A stretch of 64,000 nt of DNA, from positions 62,001 through 126,000 of the forward strand of contig CAWELJ010000003.1 in NCBI GenBank assembly GCA_963809825.1. The letters run 5' to 3'. The DNA is from Bog-473 sp963809825 (GTDB lineage: Bacteria; Actinomycetota; Acidimicrobiia; Acidimicrobiales; RAAP-2). The notes beneath the pieces are model-generated. The model worked only from the letters and a program-made list of their open reading frames with translations. It did no database searches and had not been told where the DNA came from. Shown here in pieces: positions 18,515 to 27,396 of the stretch; the stretch's first letter is position 1; every line of letters begins with the position of its first letter. Position numbers and translations under genes: made by a program.

Positions 18515-19912
18515 CTAGGCCGGGCTGCAGGTCGTCGGGTCGAAGGACGGGGGGGCTGTGGCCGGAGCGGTGTTCGTCTGCGTCGACTGCGCCGTGGTCG
18601 GGCTGCCCGCGGTCGCTGGGGGCGCCGTCGTGGTCGTGACCGGCGGGGGTGGGTTGGGGCTGCCCGCGGCGTCGGGCGGCGGGTTGGTGGGCGTCACGAG
18701 GCTCGAACCGAAGACGTTGACGAGCATCTCTTGCGCCGCCGGCTGATCCACGGTCAGCACGTCCCCCAGGTTGCCGAAACCGTTGGCCGAGACCGTCGGC
18801 AGGGTCATGCCCCCGAGGGCGGTCGGATCGAAGGAGTGGTAGGTCAGCGCCAGTCCGATCAGCTCGTTGAACCCGAAACCGTCGTCGATCTGGATCCCCT
18901 GGTTGACCGAGCCCAGGAAGGCGTTGACGGTGAGGGGGTTCACCTTCGACTTGGCGGCGCCCATCATCGCCTTGATGAACACGTCCTGACGCTGGATGCG
19001 CCCGAAGTCGCTCGTCCCGTCGTAGTGCCAGTACCCGTTGGCGTAGTACTCGTAGTGGCGGGCCCGGGCGACGGCCAGGGCCTGGAAGCCACCCACCAGC
19101 TGGCAGCCCGGGGTGGTGATGTTGAGACCGGAGTAGGCGTCCTTGGCGGGATACGGGAAGTCGAGGTAGATGCCCCCCAAGGTGTTGACCGCGTTCTGGA
19201 AGCCGGCGAAGTCGACCTGGACCACGTGGTTGATCGGGACGCCGAGGTTGGCCGTGATCGTCTTCACCAGCTGGTTGGCGCCCGTGTTGTAGGCGGAGTT
19301 GATCCGGTTGTAGGTGCCGTACTGCGACGAGTCGGGCGGGAGCATTGAGACGACCGTGTCGCGCGGGATGGAGACGATCTGAATCTGCTTGGTCGCCGGC
19401 GTGACCCGCCACAGCTGCAGGACGTCGCTGCGTTGCCCGGTGACCAGCGAGGAGGACCCGAATGCCTGCACCCCCTGGCCCGTGATGCCGACACGGCTGT
19501 CGGATCCGATGACCAGAATGGTGAACGGCCCTCCGTTCTGCACCGCCTCCTCGGCGCTGATGTGCACCTTGTTGATCTGGTCGTAGCGGTACCACAGGTA
19601 GGCGTAGCCGCCCCCGGCGATCGCCGCCAGGAGCACGATCACCCCGAGGAGAGCCACCACAACCTTCTTGCCGGTGCTCCACTTCGGCTTGCCGCTGCGC
19701 CGCACCCGCGACTTCGACTTCGACTTCGACTTCGAGGCATCGATACGGGCGCCGAGCGAGCGCAACCCGGATTCGTTCGCCACGGACTGGGGGTCCGACG
19801 AGCCGCGCACCTGGCGGCCGAGCGCGGAGAGACCCTCTTGATTCGCGGACCGGCTGCGTGGTCTTCCGGAGGAGCGACCCGACCCGTCGCCCGGGGGACG
19901 ACCGTTCGCCAT
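18515..19912 (-). CDS. LytR-CpsA-Psr (LCP) family protein
   Basis: Membrane-anchored phosphotransferase type that attaches glycopolymers to peptidoglycan. 465 residues: a basic, low-complexity cytoplasmic tail including SKSKSKSKSR, one membrane helix (about 81-105), then the extracellular LCP domain with ILVIGSDSRVG, QRSDVLQLWRV (conserved Arg/Asp), IVSIPRDTVV, INSAYNTGAN and HVVQVDFAGFQNAVNTLGG. The C-terminus is a Pro/Thr-rich tail. The hexanucleotide repeat at 19709-19732 encodes the Lys-Ser run. It stands alone, between a membrane gene and the minus-strand suf operon. Confidence 0.92.
   Translation of the reverse strand: MANGRPPGDGSGRSSGRPRSRSANQEGLSALGRQVRGSSDPQSVANESGLRSLGARIDASKSKSKSKSRVRRSGKPKWSTGKKVVVALLGVIVLLAAIAGGGYAYLWYRYDQINKVHISAEEAVQNGGPFTILVIGSDSRVGITGQGVQAFGSSSLVTGQRSDVLQLWRVTPATKQIQIVSIPRDTVVSMLPPDSSQYGTYNRINSAYNTGANQLVKTITANLGVPINHVVQVDFAGFQNAVNTLGGIYLDFPYPAKDAYSGLNITTPGCQLVGGFQALAVARARHYEYYANGYWHYDGTSDFGRIQRQDVFIKAMMGAAKSKVNPLTVNAFLGSVNQGIQIDDGFGFNELIGLALTYHSFDPTALGGMTLPTVSANGFGNLGDVLTVDQPAAQEMLVNVFGSSLVTPTNPPPDAAGSPNPPPPVTTTTAPPATAGSPTTAQSTQTNTAPATAPPSFDPTTCSPA
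19709..19732. repeat. Hexanucleotide tandem repeat, four copies of CGACTT
   Basis: Four exact copies of CGACTT inside the LCP gene, coding for alternating Lys-Ser on the minus strand. Loss or gain of a unit keeps the frame, so only tail length would change. Confidence 0.9.
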
Positions 19913-19992
19913 GGCGGTTTACGGTACCAAGGGCCGCCGTGAATTTGGGGGCAGGTCCTGAGCCGGACGGGCGGCGCGTGCAGGGCCCGTGC

Positions 19993-20739
19993 TCAGCGGG
20001 CGTCCAGGTAACCGGCGTACCCCGTCCGCTCCAGCTGCAGGGCCAGGTCTGCATCGCCCGTCGCAACGATGCGGCCCCCGACCAGGACGTGCACCAGGTC
20101 GGCCTCCAGCTGGACGAGGAATTGGTTGAAGTGCGTGATGGCAATGATGCCCACACCCCATTCCTCGGTCGCGTGCTGGAGGTGGCGCGCCACCTCGCTC
20201 AGCGCGTCGACGTCGAGCCCCGTGTCGATCTCGTCGAGGATGCAGATGGCCGGGCGGAGGACGCCGAGCTGCACCATCTCGGTGCGCTTCCGCTCGCCCC
20301 CCGAGAGGTCGACGTTGAGCGGCCTGCGCAGGATCTTCGGGTCGAGGCCGACGGCCTTCGCCTCCTCGACCATGCGCTCGGTCAACGCGGTGTCGCTGGC
20401 GACCCCGTGCGCAGCCGCGTCGAGCAGGGAGTGCAGACCCACGCCCGGCACCTCCACCGGGTGCTGCAGCGCGAGGAACAGGCCGGCCCGGGCCCGCTCC
20501 CAGGCCGGCAACGTCGTCAGCTCCTGCCCGTCCATCGTGATGGAGCCCCCGGTCACCTCGGTGCCCGGGCGACCCATGAGTGCGTGGGCCAGCGTGCTCT
20601 TTCCCGAGCCGTTGGGCCCCATGATCGCGTGCACCTCGCCGCTGCGGACGGTCAGGTCGATACCGTGCAGCACCTCGCGGCCACCGGCCGACGCGTGCAG
20701 GCCCCGCACCTCGAACACGTGGTCCGCACCGGTGCTCAC
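19993..20739 (-). CDS. sufC: Fe-S assembly ATPase SufC (copy 2)
   Basis: Second SufC, 248 residues, from GTG 20739. Walker A is MGPNGSGKST, signature LSGGERKRTEM and Walker B ICILDEIDTGLDVDAL. It follows sufD and the Rieske gene in overlapping order (GTGA with the Rieske stop), the classical sufBDC arrangement except that sufB lies upstream in its own unit. It differs from copy 1 at many positions, for example LDEIDTGLD against LDETDSGLD, so it is not a recent duplicate. By context this copy is the likelier partner of SufB and SufD. Confidence 0.94.
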   Translation of the reverse strand: MSTGADHVFEVRGLHASAGGREVLHGIDLTVRSGEVHAIMGPNGSGKSTLAHALMGRPGTEVTGGSITMDGQELTTLPAWERARAGLFLALQHPVEVPGVGLHSLLDAAAHGVASDTALTERMVEEAKAVGLDPKILRRPLNVDLSGGERKRTEMVQLGVLRPAICILDEIDTGLDVDALSEVARHLQHATEEWGVGIIAITHFNQFLVQLEADLVHVLVGGRIVATGDADLALQLERTGYAGYLDAR

Positions 20740-21053
20740 GGCAACACCACCGACACGGTGTCGTCGTCGACCTCGACCTCGTAGACGGCGACCGGCTGCG
20801 TGGCGGGCAGGGAGCACGGCTCGCCCGTGCGCAGGTCGAAGGTGCTGCCGTGACGCGGACACTCGATCTGGCACTCGTCGGCCCACACCTCGCCCTCCGC
20901 CAGCGAGTAGTCCTCGTGGCTGCACTCGTCGTCGATCGCGAAGAAGGATTCGCCCACCCGCACCAGCGCGATGCGACGGCCGGCGACGTCGAAGCGCCTC
21001 GCCTCTCCGGGCGGCAGCTCGTCGGTCTTGCAGAGCACCACGGTCTCAGACAC
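20736..21053 (-). CDS. Rieske-type ferredoxin in the suf operon
   Basis: A 105-residue Rieske [2Fe-2S] protein of the NirD/ferredoxin-subunit type. The cluster ligands are in DECSHEDYSLAEGE (Cys-x-His) and IECPRHGSTFDLRTG (Cys-x-x-His). The start is GTG 21053, overlapping the sufD stop by 8 bases; an upstream ATG at 21104 would add residues that do not fit. Rieske genes at this place are common in actinobacterial suf operons and may feed electrons to cluster assembly or simply be co-expressed clients. No dioxygenase gene is nearby. Confidence 0.9.
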   Translation of the reverse strand: MSETVVLCKTDELPPGEARRFDVAGRRIALVRVGESFFAIDDECSHEDYSLAEGEVWADECQIECPRHGSTFDLRTGEPCSLPATQPVAVYEVEVDDDTVSVVLP

Positions 21054-22392
21054 CGGCCACCACCCGTCCTGCCAGCGCGGCATCGAGACGCCGGTGGACC
21101 TCACGTTCGAGCAGGGGGGTCACCTCGGGAACGGGGCCGCGGTCGATGATGGCGTCGAAGAAGCCCCGCACGATGAGACCTTCGGCCACTTCGGGCGCCA
21201 CGCCGCGCGACTCGATGTAGTAGCGCTGGTCCTCGTCGATCGGGCCGACCGTCGAGGCGTGGGAGCACTTGACGTCGTTCTCGAGAATGTCGAGGTTGGG
21301 CACCGAGTCGGCGTGCGCACCCTCATCCAGCACGAGGTTGTGGTTGGTCTGGCGGGCGTCGCTGCGCACGGCGCCGCGGTGGACGCGGATCAGCCCGCTG
21401 TAGACCGAGCGCGACTGGTCGGCCACCGCACCCTGGCACAGCAGCTCGCTCGTGGTCCGCGGGGCCGCGTGGTCCTGGAGGGTCCGGATGTCGTGCACCT
21501 GGGCGTCGTCGCCGAGATAGGCGGACAGGATCTCGCTGTGGGCGTCGCGGCCGTCCACCGAGACGTCGGCCCGGACCCGGTCGTAGGCCGCGCCGAGGCC
21601 GACCGTGAAGGTGCGCAGCGACGAGCGCGCCGCGCCACGGGCGGCCAGGCGGGCGATCGACCACGCCGCCGGGCCCAGGATCTGCAGCGACACGTAGGAG
21701 AGCGACGCGCCCTCGGCCGCCGAGAGCTCGGTCACCGGCACGATCAGCGAGCGCCCCTGCCCTTCAGCTCCGGCGAACACCTCGACGACCGACACCGTCG
21801 CTCCTTCGCCGGCCCGCACCGCCAGTCGGGGGAACGCGGCCGCGCCCGTGCCGCACCAGTGGACGACGAGCAGCGGCCCCGCCACCGCCGCGCCGTCGGG
21901 CACGTCGACGAACACGGGATCGGGTGTGAACGCGTCGTTCAGGCGCACCAGCGCGTCGCCGCCGTCCTGCACCGACCCCAGCATGAGACGGGACCCGGGC
22001 ACGTCGTCGGCCCGCCCGAAGGCGAACGCGGGGGCGCCGGAGGTCCCGGCCACGGCGAAGGTGCCGGCGCGCCCGTTGTGCACCAGGACGCTCCCGGCCA
22101 CGGTCCCCAGCGCCGCCTCGACGGCCGCCCGGAGCTCCTCGGCGGCCCCCGGCACCTCGGGCGGGCCCGACGCCGGAGCGAACTCGTCGAGGGCGAGGTG
22201 GTCGATGGGCGAGTAACGCCAGACCTCCTCGCTCTCCGTGGGCAGCGGGGTCGCGGCGAAGGCCTCGTGGCCGGCGGACCGCCGTTGGCGGAGCCAGCCC
22301 GGTCCGGCCAGGCCCGCGGACGCCTCGGCGCTGAACGTGTGCAGGGTCCAACCTCTTTCGGGGGATGCGAATCGCGTGCGAATGCAGCCCAT
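21046..22392 (-). CDS. sufD: Fe-S assembly scaffold SufD
   Basis: SufBCD scaffold subunit with a beta-helix core. Family blocks are ATPLPTESEEVWRYSPID near the N-terminus, VSVDGRDAHSEILSAYLGDD in the core and NLDILENDVKCSHASTVG with SRGVAPEVAEGLIVRGFF near the end. The start is uncertain. ATG 22392 gives 448 residues, but homology begins at LHTFSAEASAGL. That leucine is a CTG (22344) preceded by AAAGAGG at seven bases, so a rare CTG start giving 432 residues is quite possible. It is followed by the Rieske and sufC genes with overlaps. The upstream neighbour sufB is separated by an echA gene on the other strand and a small Cys-rich gene. Confidence 0.92.
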   Translation of the reverse strand: MGCIRTRFASPERGWTLHTFSAEASAGLAGPGWLRQRRSAGHEAFAATPLPTESEEVWRYSPIDHLALDEFAPASGPPEVPGAAEELRAAVEAALGTVAGSVLVHNGRAGTFAVAGTSGAPAFAFGRADDVPGSRLMLGSVQDGGDALVRLNDAFTPDPVFVDVPDGAAVAGPLLVVHWCGTGAAAFPRLAVRAGEGATVSVVEVFAGAEGQGRSLIVPVTELSAAEGASLSYVSLQILGPAAWSIARLAARGAARSSLRTFTVGLGAAYDRVRADVSVDGRDAHSEILSAYLGDDAQVHDIRTLQDHAAPRTTSELLCQGAVADQSRSVYSGLIRVHRGAVRSDARQTNHNLVLDEGAHADSVPNLDILENDVKCSHASTVGPIDEDQRYYIESRGVAPEVAEGLIVRGFFDAIIDRGPVPEVTPLLEREVHRRLDAALAGRVVAGV

Positions 22393-22443
22393 GCACTCTA
22401 GTGGCCCCATCTGGGCCCCCGGCCCGGCGGTTAGCCTGCCGAC

Positions 22444-23313
22444 ATGGGAGAGATCGCACAGTTCGAGTCGCCGGTGCTGAGCATCGAGCAGGACGAGTCC
22501 GTGGCCACCGTGTGGCTGGACCGACCCGAGGCGCGCAACGCCATGGGTGTGGACCTCTGGCAGGACCTGCCCCGGGCCATGGAGGCCGTCGGCGGCGACC
22601 CCGCCGTGCGCGTCGTGGTCGTCGCGGCCAAGGGGCCGCACTTCTCGGTGGGCCTCGACCTGAAGTCGATGGGAAGTGTCCTGGCCGGCGGCGGCGAGGC
22701 CGGGGCGGACGCCGCCGGCGGGAGCGGGTCGGCGGCGTCCATGGCCGCCCGGGCCCGGGGCGCCCGCAGGGAGGTGCTCCGGCTGCAGGACGCCATCACC
22801 GCCGTGGCGCGCTGCCCCAAACCCGTCGTCGCCGCCGTCCACGGCTACTGCATCGGTGGCGGCGTGGACCTCATCGCCGCCTGCGACATCCGCCTCGGGT
22901 CCGCCGACGCGATCTTCTCCGTGCGCGAGGCCAAGATGGCGATCGTCGCCGACCTCGGCAGCCTGCAGCGACTGCCGTCGATCCTCGGGGCCGGGCACGT
23001 GGCCGAGCTGGCCTTCACCGGGAAGGACATCAGCGCGGAGCGGGCCAAGGAGATCGGCTTGTTGAACGACGTGGCTGCCGACGCCGACGGCGTCCTGAAG
23101 GCGGCCCGCACCCTGGCGGCGGAGATCGCGGCGAACTCCCCCATTGCGGTGCAGGGCACCAAGGCCGTCCTGGCGGCCAACGAGGGGCGGACCGTCGCCG
23201 AGGGGCTCGACTACGTCGCCACCTGGAACGCCGGCATGCTGGCCTCCGACGACCTCACCGAGGCGGTGACCGCCTTCATGGAGAAGCGCACGCCGAAGTT
23301 CACCGGGCGCTAG
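22444..23313 (+). CDS. Enoyl-CoA hydratase/isomerase, dienoyl-CoA isomerase-like
   Basis: Crotonase-fold enzyme of 289 residues. The oxyanion-hole blocks are PHFSVGLDLKSM and VHGYCIGGGVDLIAACDIRL. At the catalytic site it has MAIVADLGSLQRLPSILG, with aspartate in the position used by delta3,5-delta2,4-dienoyl-CoA isomerases, so an isomerase role in unsaturated fatty acid oxidation is more likely than plain hydration. A Gly/Ala-rich insertion follows KSMGS. It is on the opposite strand, inserted between sufB and sufD, and divergent from sufD. Confidence 0.88.
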   Translation: MGEIAQFESPVLSIEQDESVATVWLDRPEARNAMGVDLWQDLPRAMEAVGGDPAVRVVVVAAKGPHFSVGLDLKSMGSVLAGGGEAGADAAGGSGSAASMAARARGARREVLRLQDAITAVARCPKPVVAAVHGYCIGGGVDLIAACDIRLGSADAIFSVREAKMAIVADLGSLQRLPSILGAGHVAELAFTGKDISAERAKEIGLLNDVAADADGVLKAARTLAAEIAANSPIAVQGTKAVLAANEGRTVAEGLDYVATWNAGMLASDDLTEAVTAFMEKRTPKFTGR

Positions 23314-23322
23314 CGCGAAGCC

Positions 23323-23667
23323 CTAGCGCTTCCGGCGCCACCAGCGGTTCGCGGAGCGCTCGCGGCGGGCATCCTCGGCTCGCACCTCGTCGAGCACGTC
23401 CGGAGCGACCTCGTTGACGATGTCCTCGGCCGAGCCCAGCAGCTCGGCCACCTCGGGCCCCCCGCTCCCGGGCTCCTCCTCGAGGGCGGGCTCCACCAGG
23501 CTGCCGTGCACCCAGCCCACGTCGGCCATGCGGCGGTGGTAGGACGGGCAATTCTCGGGGCAGCGCCAGGGTGCCTCGGGTGCGAGGTCGAGGACGCAGA
23601 AGCGGGCCGCCTCGCCGGACGCGTAGGTCCGGCTCTGGAAGTGCGTGCATTCCTCGCGCATCGGCAC
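23323..23667 (-). CDS. Four-cysteine small protein downstream of sufB
   Basis: 114 residues; function unknown. Cysteines at 7, 24, 36 and 40 fall in EECTHFQSRTY, ARFCVLDLAP and WRCPENCPSYH, a spacing that could hold a zinc ion or an iron-sulfur cluster. The C-terminal half is acidic (ALEEEPGSGGPEVAELL) with a basic end (RWWRRKR). It begins 39 bases after sufB on the same strand, so it is probably the second gene of the sufB transcript. This makes a role in, or dependence on, Fe-S assembly plausible. It converges with the echA gene. Confidence 0.75.
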   Translation of the reverse strand: MPMREECTHFQSRTYASGEAARFCVLDLAPEAPWRCPENCPSYHRRMADVGWVHGSLVEPALEEEPGSGGPEVAELLGSAEDIVNEVAPDVLDEVRAEDARRERSANRWWRRKR

Positions 23668-23706
23668 GGTTCTATGGTGCCACGCTGCAGGCCCGGTTGC
23701 GCCCGG

Positions 23707-25107
23707 TCAGCCGACCGAGCCCTCCATCTGCAGCTCGATGAGGCGGCTCCACTCCACGGCGTACTCCATCGGCAGCGTCCGGGTCACCGGCTCAATGAAG
23801 CCGTTCACGATCATGCCCATGGCCTGGCTCTCGGACAGACCCCGGCTCATCAGGTAGAAGAGCTGGTCGTCGCCGACCTTCGAGACCGTGGCCTCGTGGC
23901 CGATCCGGGCGTCGCGCTCGCCGACCTCCATGTAGGGCTTCGTCTCGGACGTCGAGTCGTCGTCGAGCAGGAGCGCGTCGCAGCGCACGAACGACTTGGC
24001 CCCGGTGGCCCCGGGATCGACGTGCACCTTGCCGCGGTACGTCGTGATGCCGCCGTCCTTCGAGATCGACTTGGACACGATGGTCGACGAGGTCTCGGGG
24101 GCGATGTGGAACATCTTGGCGCCGGCGTCCTGGTGCTGGCCGGCACCGGCGTAGGCGACCGAGAGAACCTCGCCACTGGCCTTGGGCCCCATGAGGTACA
24201 CCGAGGGGTACTTCATGGTGAGGCGCGAGCCGATGTTGCCGTCGATCCACTCGACGTGCGCCTCGGCCTCGGCCCGGGCCCGCTTCGTCACCAGGTTGTA
24301 GACGTTGGTCGACCAGTTCTGGATCGTGGTGTACGTGATGCGTGAGCCGCCCAGGGCGACCAGCTCGACCACGGCCGAGTGCAGCGAGTCGGTGGAGTAC
24401 ACCGGGGCCGAGCAACCCTCGATGTAGTGCACCTGCGAGCCCTCGTCGGCGATGATCAGCGTCCGCTCGAATTGGCCCATGTTCTCCGCGTTGATCCGGA
24501 AGTAGGCCTGCAGGGGCATCTCCACCTTCACGCCGGGCGGCACGTAGATGAACGACCCGCCCGACCAGACGGCCGAGTTCAGGGCGGCGAACTTGTTGTC
24601 GTTCGGCGGGATGATCTTGCCGAACCACTTGCGCACGAGGTCGGGGTACTCGCGCACCGCCGTGTCCATGTCGCAGAAGAAGACGCCCTGGGCCTCGAGG
24701 TCCTCGCGGTTGCGGTGGAAGACGACCTCGGACTCGTACTGCGCGGTCACCCCGGAGAGGTACTTTCGCTCCGCCTCGGGGATCCCGAGCTTCTCGTACG
24801 TGTTCTTGATGGCGTCGGGGAGGTCCTCCCACTTGTCCACCTGACCGCCGGTCGGCTTGATGTAATAGAAGATGTCGTCGAAGTCCAGCTTGGGCATGCG
24901 CTGGGCGAACCAGGGCGCCATGGGCTTGCGCTCGAAGTGCTTGAGCGACCGCAGCCGGAACTCGCGCATCCAGTCGGGCTCGCCCTTCATCTCGGACATC
25001 TCGCGCACGATCGACTCGTTCAAGCCCTTCTTGGGCTTGAAGACGTAGTCCTCGGCGTCGCTCCAACCGAGCTGGTAGCGACCCAGATCGAGATCCGTTG
25101 TGGCCAT
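23707..25107 (-). CDS. sufB: Fe-S assembly scaffold SufB
   Basis: Main scaffold subunit of SufBCD, 466 residues. Diagnostic blocks are GLNESIVREMSEMKGEP, YYIKPTGGQVDKWEDLP, SGGSFIYVPPGVKVEMPLQ, HYIEGCSAPVYSTDSLHS (conserved cysteine) and TKPYMEVGERDARIGHEATV near the end. ATG 25107 is preceded by TAGGAG five bases away. A 16-base inverted repeat sits 19 bases upstream of the start. In most actinobacteria sufB, sufD and sufC are contiguous behind a SufR regulator. Here sufB is apart from sufD and no SufR gene is next to it. Confidence 0.97.
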   Translation of the reverse strand: MATTDLDLGRYQLGWSDAEDYVFKPKKGLNESIVREMSEMKGEPDWMREFRLRSLKHFERKPMAPWFAQRMPKLDFDDIFYYIKPTGGQVDKWEDLPDAIKNTYEKLGIPEAERKYLSGVTAQYESEVVFHRNREDLEAQGVFFCDMDTAVREYPDLVRKWFGKIIPPNDNKFAALNSAVWSGGSFIYVPPGVKVEMPLQAYFRINAENMGQFERTLIIADEGSQVHYIEGCSAPVYSTDSLHSAVVELVALGGSRITYTTIQNWSTNVYNLVTKRARAEAEAHVEWIDGNIGSRLTMKYPSVYLMGPKASGEVLSVAYAGAGQHQDAGAKMFHIAPETSSTIVSKSISKDGGITTYRGKVHVDPGATGAKSFVRCDALLLDDDSTSETKPYMEVGERDARIGHEATVSKVGDDQLFYLMSRGLSESQAMGMIVNGFIEPVTRTLPMEYAVEWSRLIELQMEGSVG

Positions 25108-25125
25108 GTGGCTCCTAGGTCGGGG

Positions 25126-25141
25126 AGGGGATATTTCCCCT
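25126..25141 (-). promoter_or_regulatory. Inverted repeat upstream of sufB
   Basis: AGGGGA, four bases (TATT), TCCCCT: a perfect six-base-arm repeat 19 bases upstream of the sufB ATG, in a locally AT-rich spacer that also holds TAGT-AACA-ACTA at 25149-25160. It could be an operator or a 5' hairpin in the sufB message. No known consensus was matched. Confidence 0.4.
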
Positions 25142-25227
25142 ATGGAGATAGTAACAACTACCCGGGCCTGCCGAAACGCCTACTCGTGTCCACCACCGTG
25201 TGGCCAGCCGTGGCAGGCTCTGCGTCC

Positions 25228-27396
25228 ATGGCCAGCCCCCCCCTCGCCCCCCGACGCCCCCACGTCGTCTCGGCCCACGGCCACGACCGGGAAGACCCCT
25301 GGTACTGGCTGCGCGAGCGCCAGGACCCCGGGGTCCTGGCCTACCTCGAGGCCGAGAACGCATTCACGGACGGGGAGATGGCGCCGCTCGACACGCTCCG
25401 CGACGGCCTCTTCGAGGAGATGAAGGCCCGCATCAAGGAGACCGACATGTCGGTCCCGGCCCGGAGGGGGCCGTGGTGGTACTACACACGCACCGAGGAG
25501 GGGAAGAGCTACGCCATCCACTGCCGCCGTCCCGCCCGCGGCCGCGGGGAGCTGCCCCCGGCGGGCGAGCCGGGGGGCGAGGAACAGATCCTGCTGGACG
25601 AGAACTCGCTGGCGGAGGGGTCGGAGTACTTCGCCGTCGGCAGCGCCGCCGTGAGCCACGACCACCGCTGGCTGGCCTTCGGGACCGACCGTGCCGGCAA
25701 CGAGAAGTACGACCTGCGCTTCTCGCCGCTCGACGCGGAGACCCCCGTCAGCGCAGCCGCCGAGTCGGTGCCGGACACCAGCTACGGGCTGGCCTGGTCG
25801 GCCGAGGGCGACCACGTGTTCTACGTCCGCATGGACGAGGCGCAGAGGCCCCACCAGCTCTGGCGCCACCGGCTGGGCGGCGACCCGGCCGGGGACCACC
25901 TCGTGTACGAGGAGACGGACCGCCGCTTCTCGCTCGTCACGGGGTCGACCCGCGACACCGCCTTCGTGCTCATCGGCCTGCACAGCACGAACACCACCGA
26001 GTGGCACGCCATCCCGTCCGCCGACCCCCTGGCCGAGCCGGTGGTGGTGATGCCGCGCCGCGAGGGAGTGGAGTACGCGGTGGACCACCTGGCTCCCGTG
26101 GGCGGCGGCCCCGGGTGGTTCGTGGCCCTCACCAACGACGGCGCCCGCGACTTCCGCGTCGTCGCCGCCCCCGATGCCGTCCTGGCGGCGGCCGACCCCC
26201 AGGCCTGGCGCGAACTGGTCCCGCACCGGCCGGGTGTGCGCGTCGAGGACGTCGACGCGTTCTCGTCCGCACTGGTGCTGAGCGAGCGTGCCGAGGCCGA
26301 GACGCGGGTGCGCGTGCTGCCGCTGGACGGGAGCGCGGAGCCCCTCCGTGGCGACCTGCTCGCCGCGGGCTGGATCGTCGCCTCCATCGACAGCCCGTCC
26401 GCGACCTGGCTCGGCCCCAATCCCGAGCCGGACGCGCCGGCGCTCCGGATCGGCCGCACGTCACTCGTCACGCCGTCGAGCGTCCTGCAGGTGGAGCTCG
26501 CGGACCGCCGGGAGACATTGCTCAAGCAGGAGCCCGTCCTCGGTGACTTCGACGCCGCGCGCTACACCACCTCCCGCCAGTGGGCGGTCGCCCCCGACGG
26601 GACACGGGTCCCGATTTCGGTCGTGCACCGCCGGGACCTCGCCCTCCCCGCTCCCACGGTGCTCTACGGGTACGGGGCCTACGAGATCTCCATCGACCCC
26701 TCCTTCTCGCACCACCGTCTCTCGCTGCTCGACCGGGGCGCCGTCTACGCCATTGCGCACGTGCGCGGCGGCGGCGAGATGGGCCGCGCCTGGTACGAGG
26801 ACGGTCGGATGGAGCACAAGGCCAACACGTTCTCCGACTTCGTCGCCGCCGCACGCCATCTGGTGGAGGCCGGGATCGCCCGGCCGGGAGCGCTGGCCGG
26901 CCGCGGAGCCTCGGCCGGGGGCCTGCTCATCGGCGCCGTGGCCAACCGGGCCCCCGAGCTCTTCCGCGCCCTGGTGGCGAACGTCCCCTTCGTGGACTGC
27001 GTCACCACGATGCTCGACGACGAGCTCCCCCTGACGGTCGGTGAATGGGAGGAATGGGGGAACCCCCTGGCCGACGAGGCGGCCTACTGGCGCATGCTCG
27101 AGTACTCGCCCTACGACAACGTGAGCGGGGAGAACCCCGACGGGTCGGTGCGCACCTATCCCGACCTGTTCGTGACCGGCGGCCTGAACGACCCCCGCGT
27201 GGCCTACTGGGAGCCGGCGAAGTGGGTCGCCAAGCTGCGGGCCCTCTCCCCGACGACCCGGGTGCTCCTGCGCACCGAGTTGGGCGCCGGCCACGGCGGC
27301 CCGTCGGGACGCTACGACGCCTGGAAGGAGGAGGCGCTCGTCCTGGCGTTCCTCCTCGACGCGCTGGGTCTGGCCGGGACCGGTCCCGCCCGCTAG
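25228..27396 (+). CDS. ptrB: Oligopeptidase B / prolyl oligopeptidase family (S9A)
   Basis: Serine peptidase of 722 residues cutting short peptides after basic residues, cytoplasmic (no signal peptide). The N-terminal part is a seven-bladed propeller (DPWYWLRERQDPGVLAYL, then SHDHRWLAFGTDRAGNEKYDL). The C-terminal catalytic domain has the nucleophile in GRGASAGGLLIGAVAN, the aspartate in GGLNDPRVAYWEPAKW and the histidine in GAGHGGPSGR. IAHVRGGGEMGRAWYEDGR is a hallmark of oligopeptidase B. It is divergent from sufB and overlaps the end of the convergent gene by four bases. Confidence 0.93.
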   Translation: MASPPLAPRRPHVVSAHGHDREDPWYWLRERQDPGVLAYLEAENAFTDGEMAPLDTLRDGLFEEMKARIKETDMSVPARRGPWWYYTRTEEGKSYAIHCRRPARGRGELPPAGEPGGEEQILLDENSLAEGSEYFAVGSAAVSHDHRWLAFGTDRAGNEKYDLRFSPLDAETPVSAAAESVPDTSYGLAWSAEGDHVFYVRMDEAQRPHQLWRHRLGGDPAGDHLVYEETDRRFSLVTGSTRDTAFVLIGLHSTNTTEWHAIPSADPLAEPVVVMPRREGVEYAVDHLAPVGGGPGWFVALTNDGARDFRVVAAPDAVLAAADPQAWRELVPHRPGVRVEDVDAFSSALVLSERAEAETRVRVLPLDGSAEPLRGDLLAAGWIVASIDSPSATWLGPNPEPDAPALRIGRTSLVTPSSVLQVELADRRETLLKQEPVLGDFDAARYTTSRQWAVAPDGTRVPISVVHRRDLALPAPTVLYGYGAYEISIDPSFSHHRLSLLDRGAVYAIAHVRGGGEMGRAWYEDGRMEHKANTFSDFVAAARHLVEAGIARPGALAGRGASAGGLLIGAVANRAPELFRALVANVPFVDCVTTMLDDELPLTVGEWEEWGNPLADEAAYWRMLEYSPYDNVSGENPDGSVRTYPDLFVTGGLNDPRVAYWEPAKWVAKLRALSPTTRVLLRTELGAGHGGPSGRYDAWKEEALVLAFLLDALGLAGTGPAR

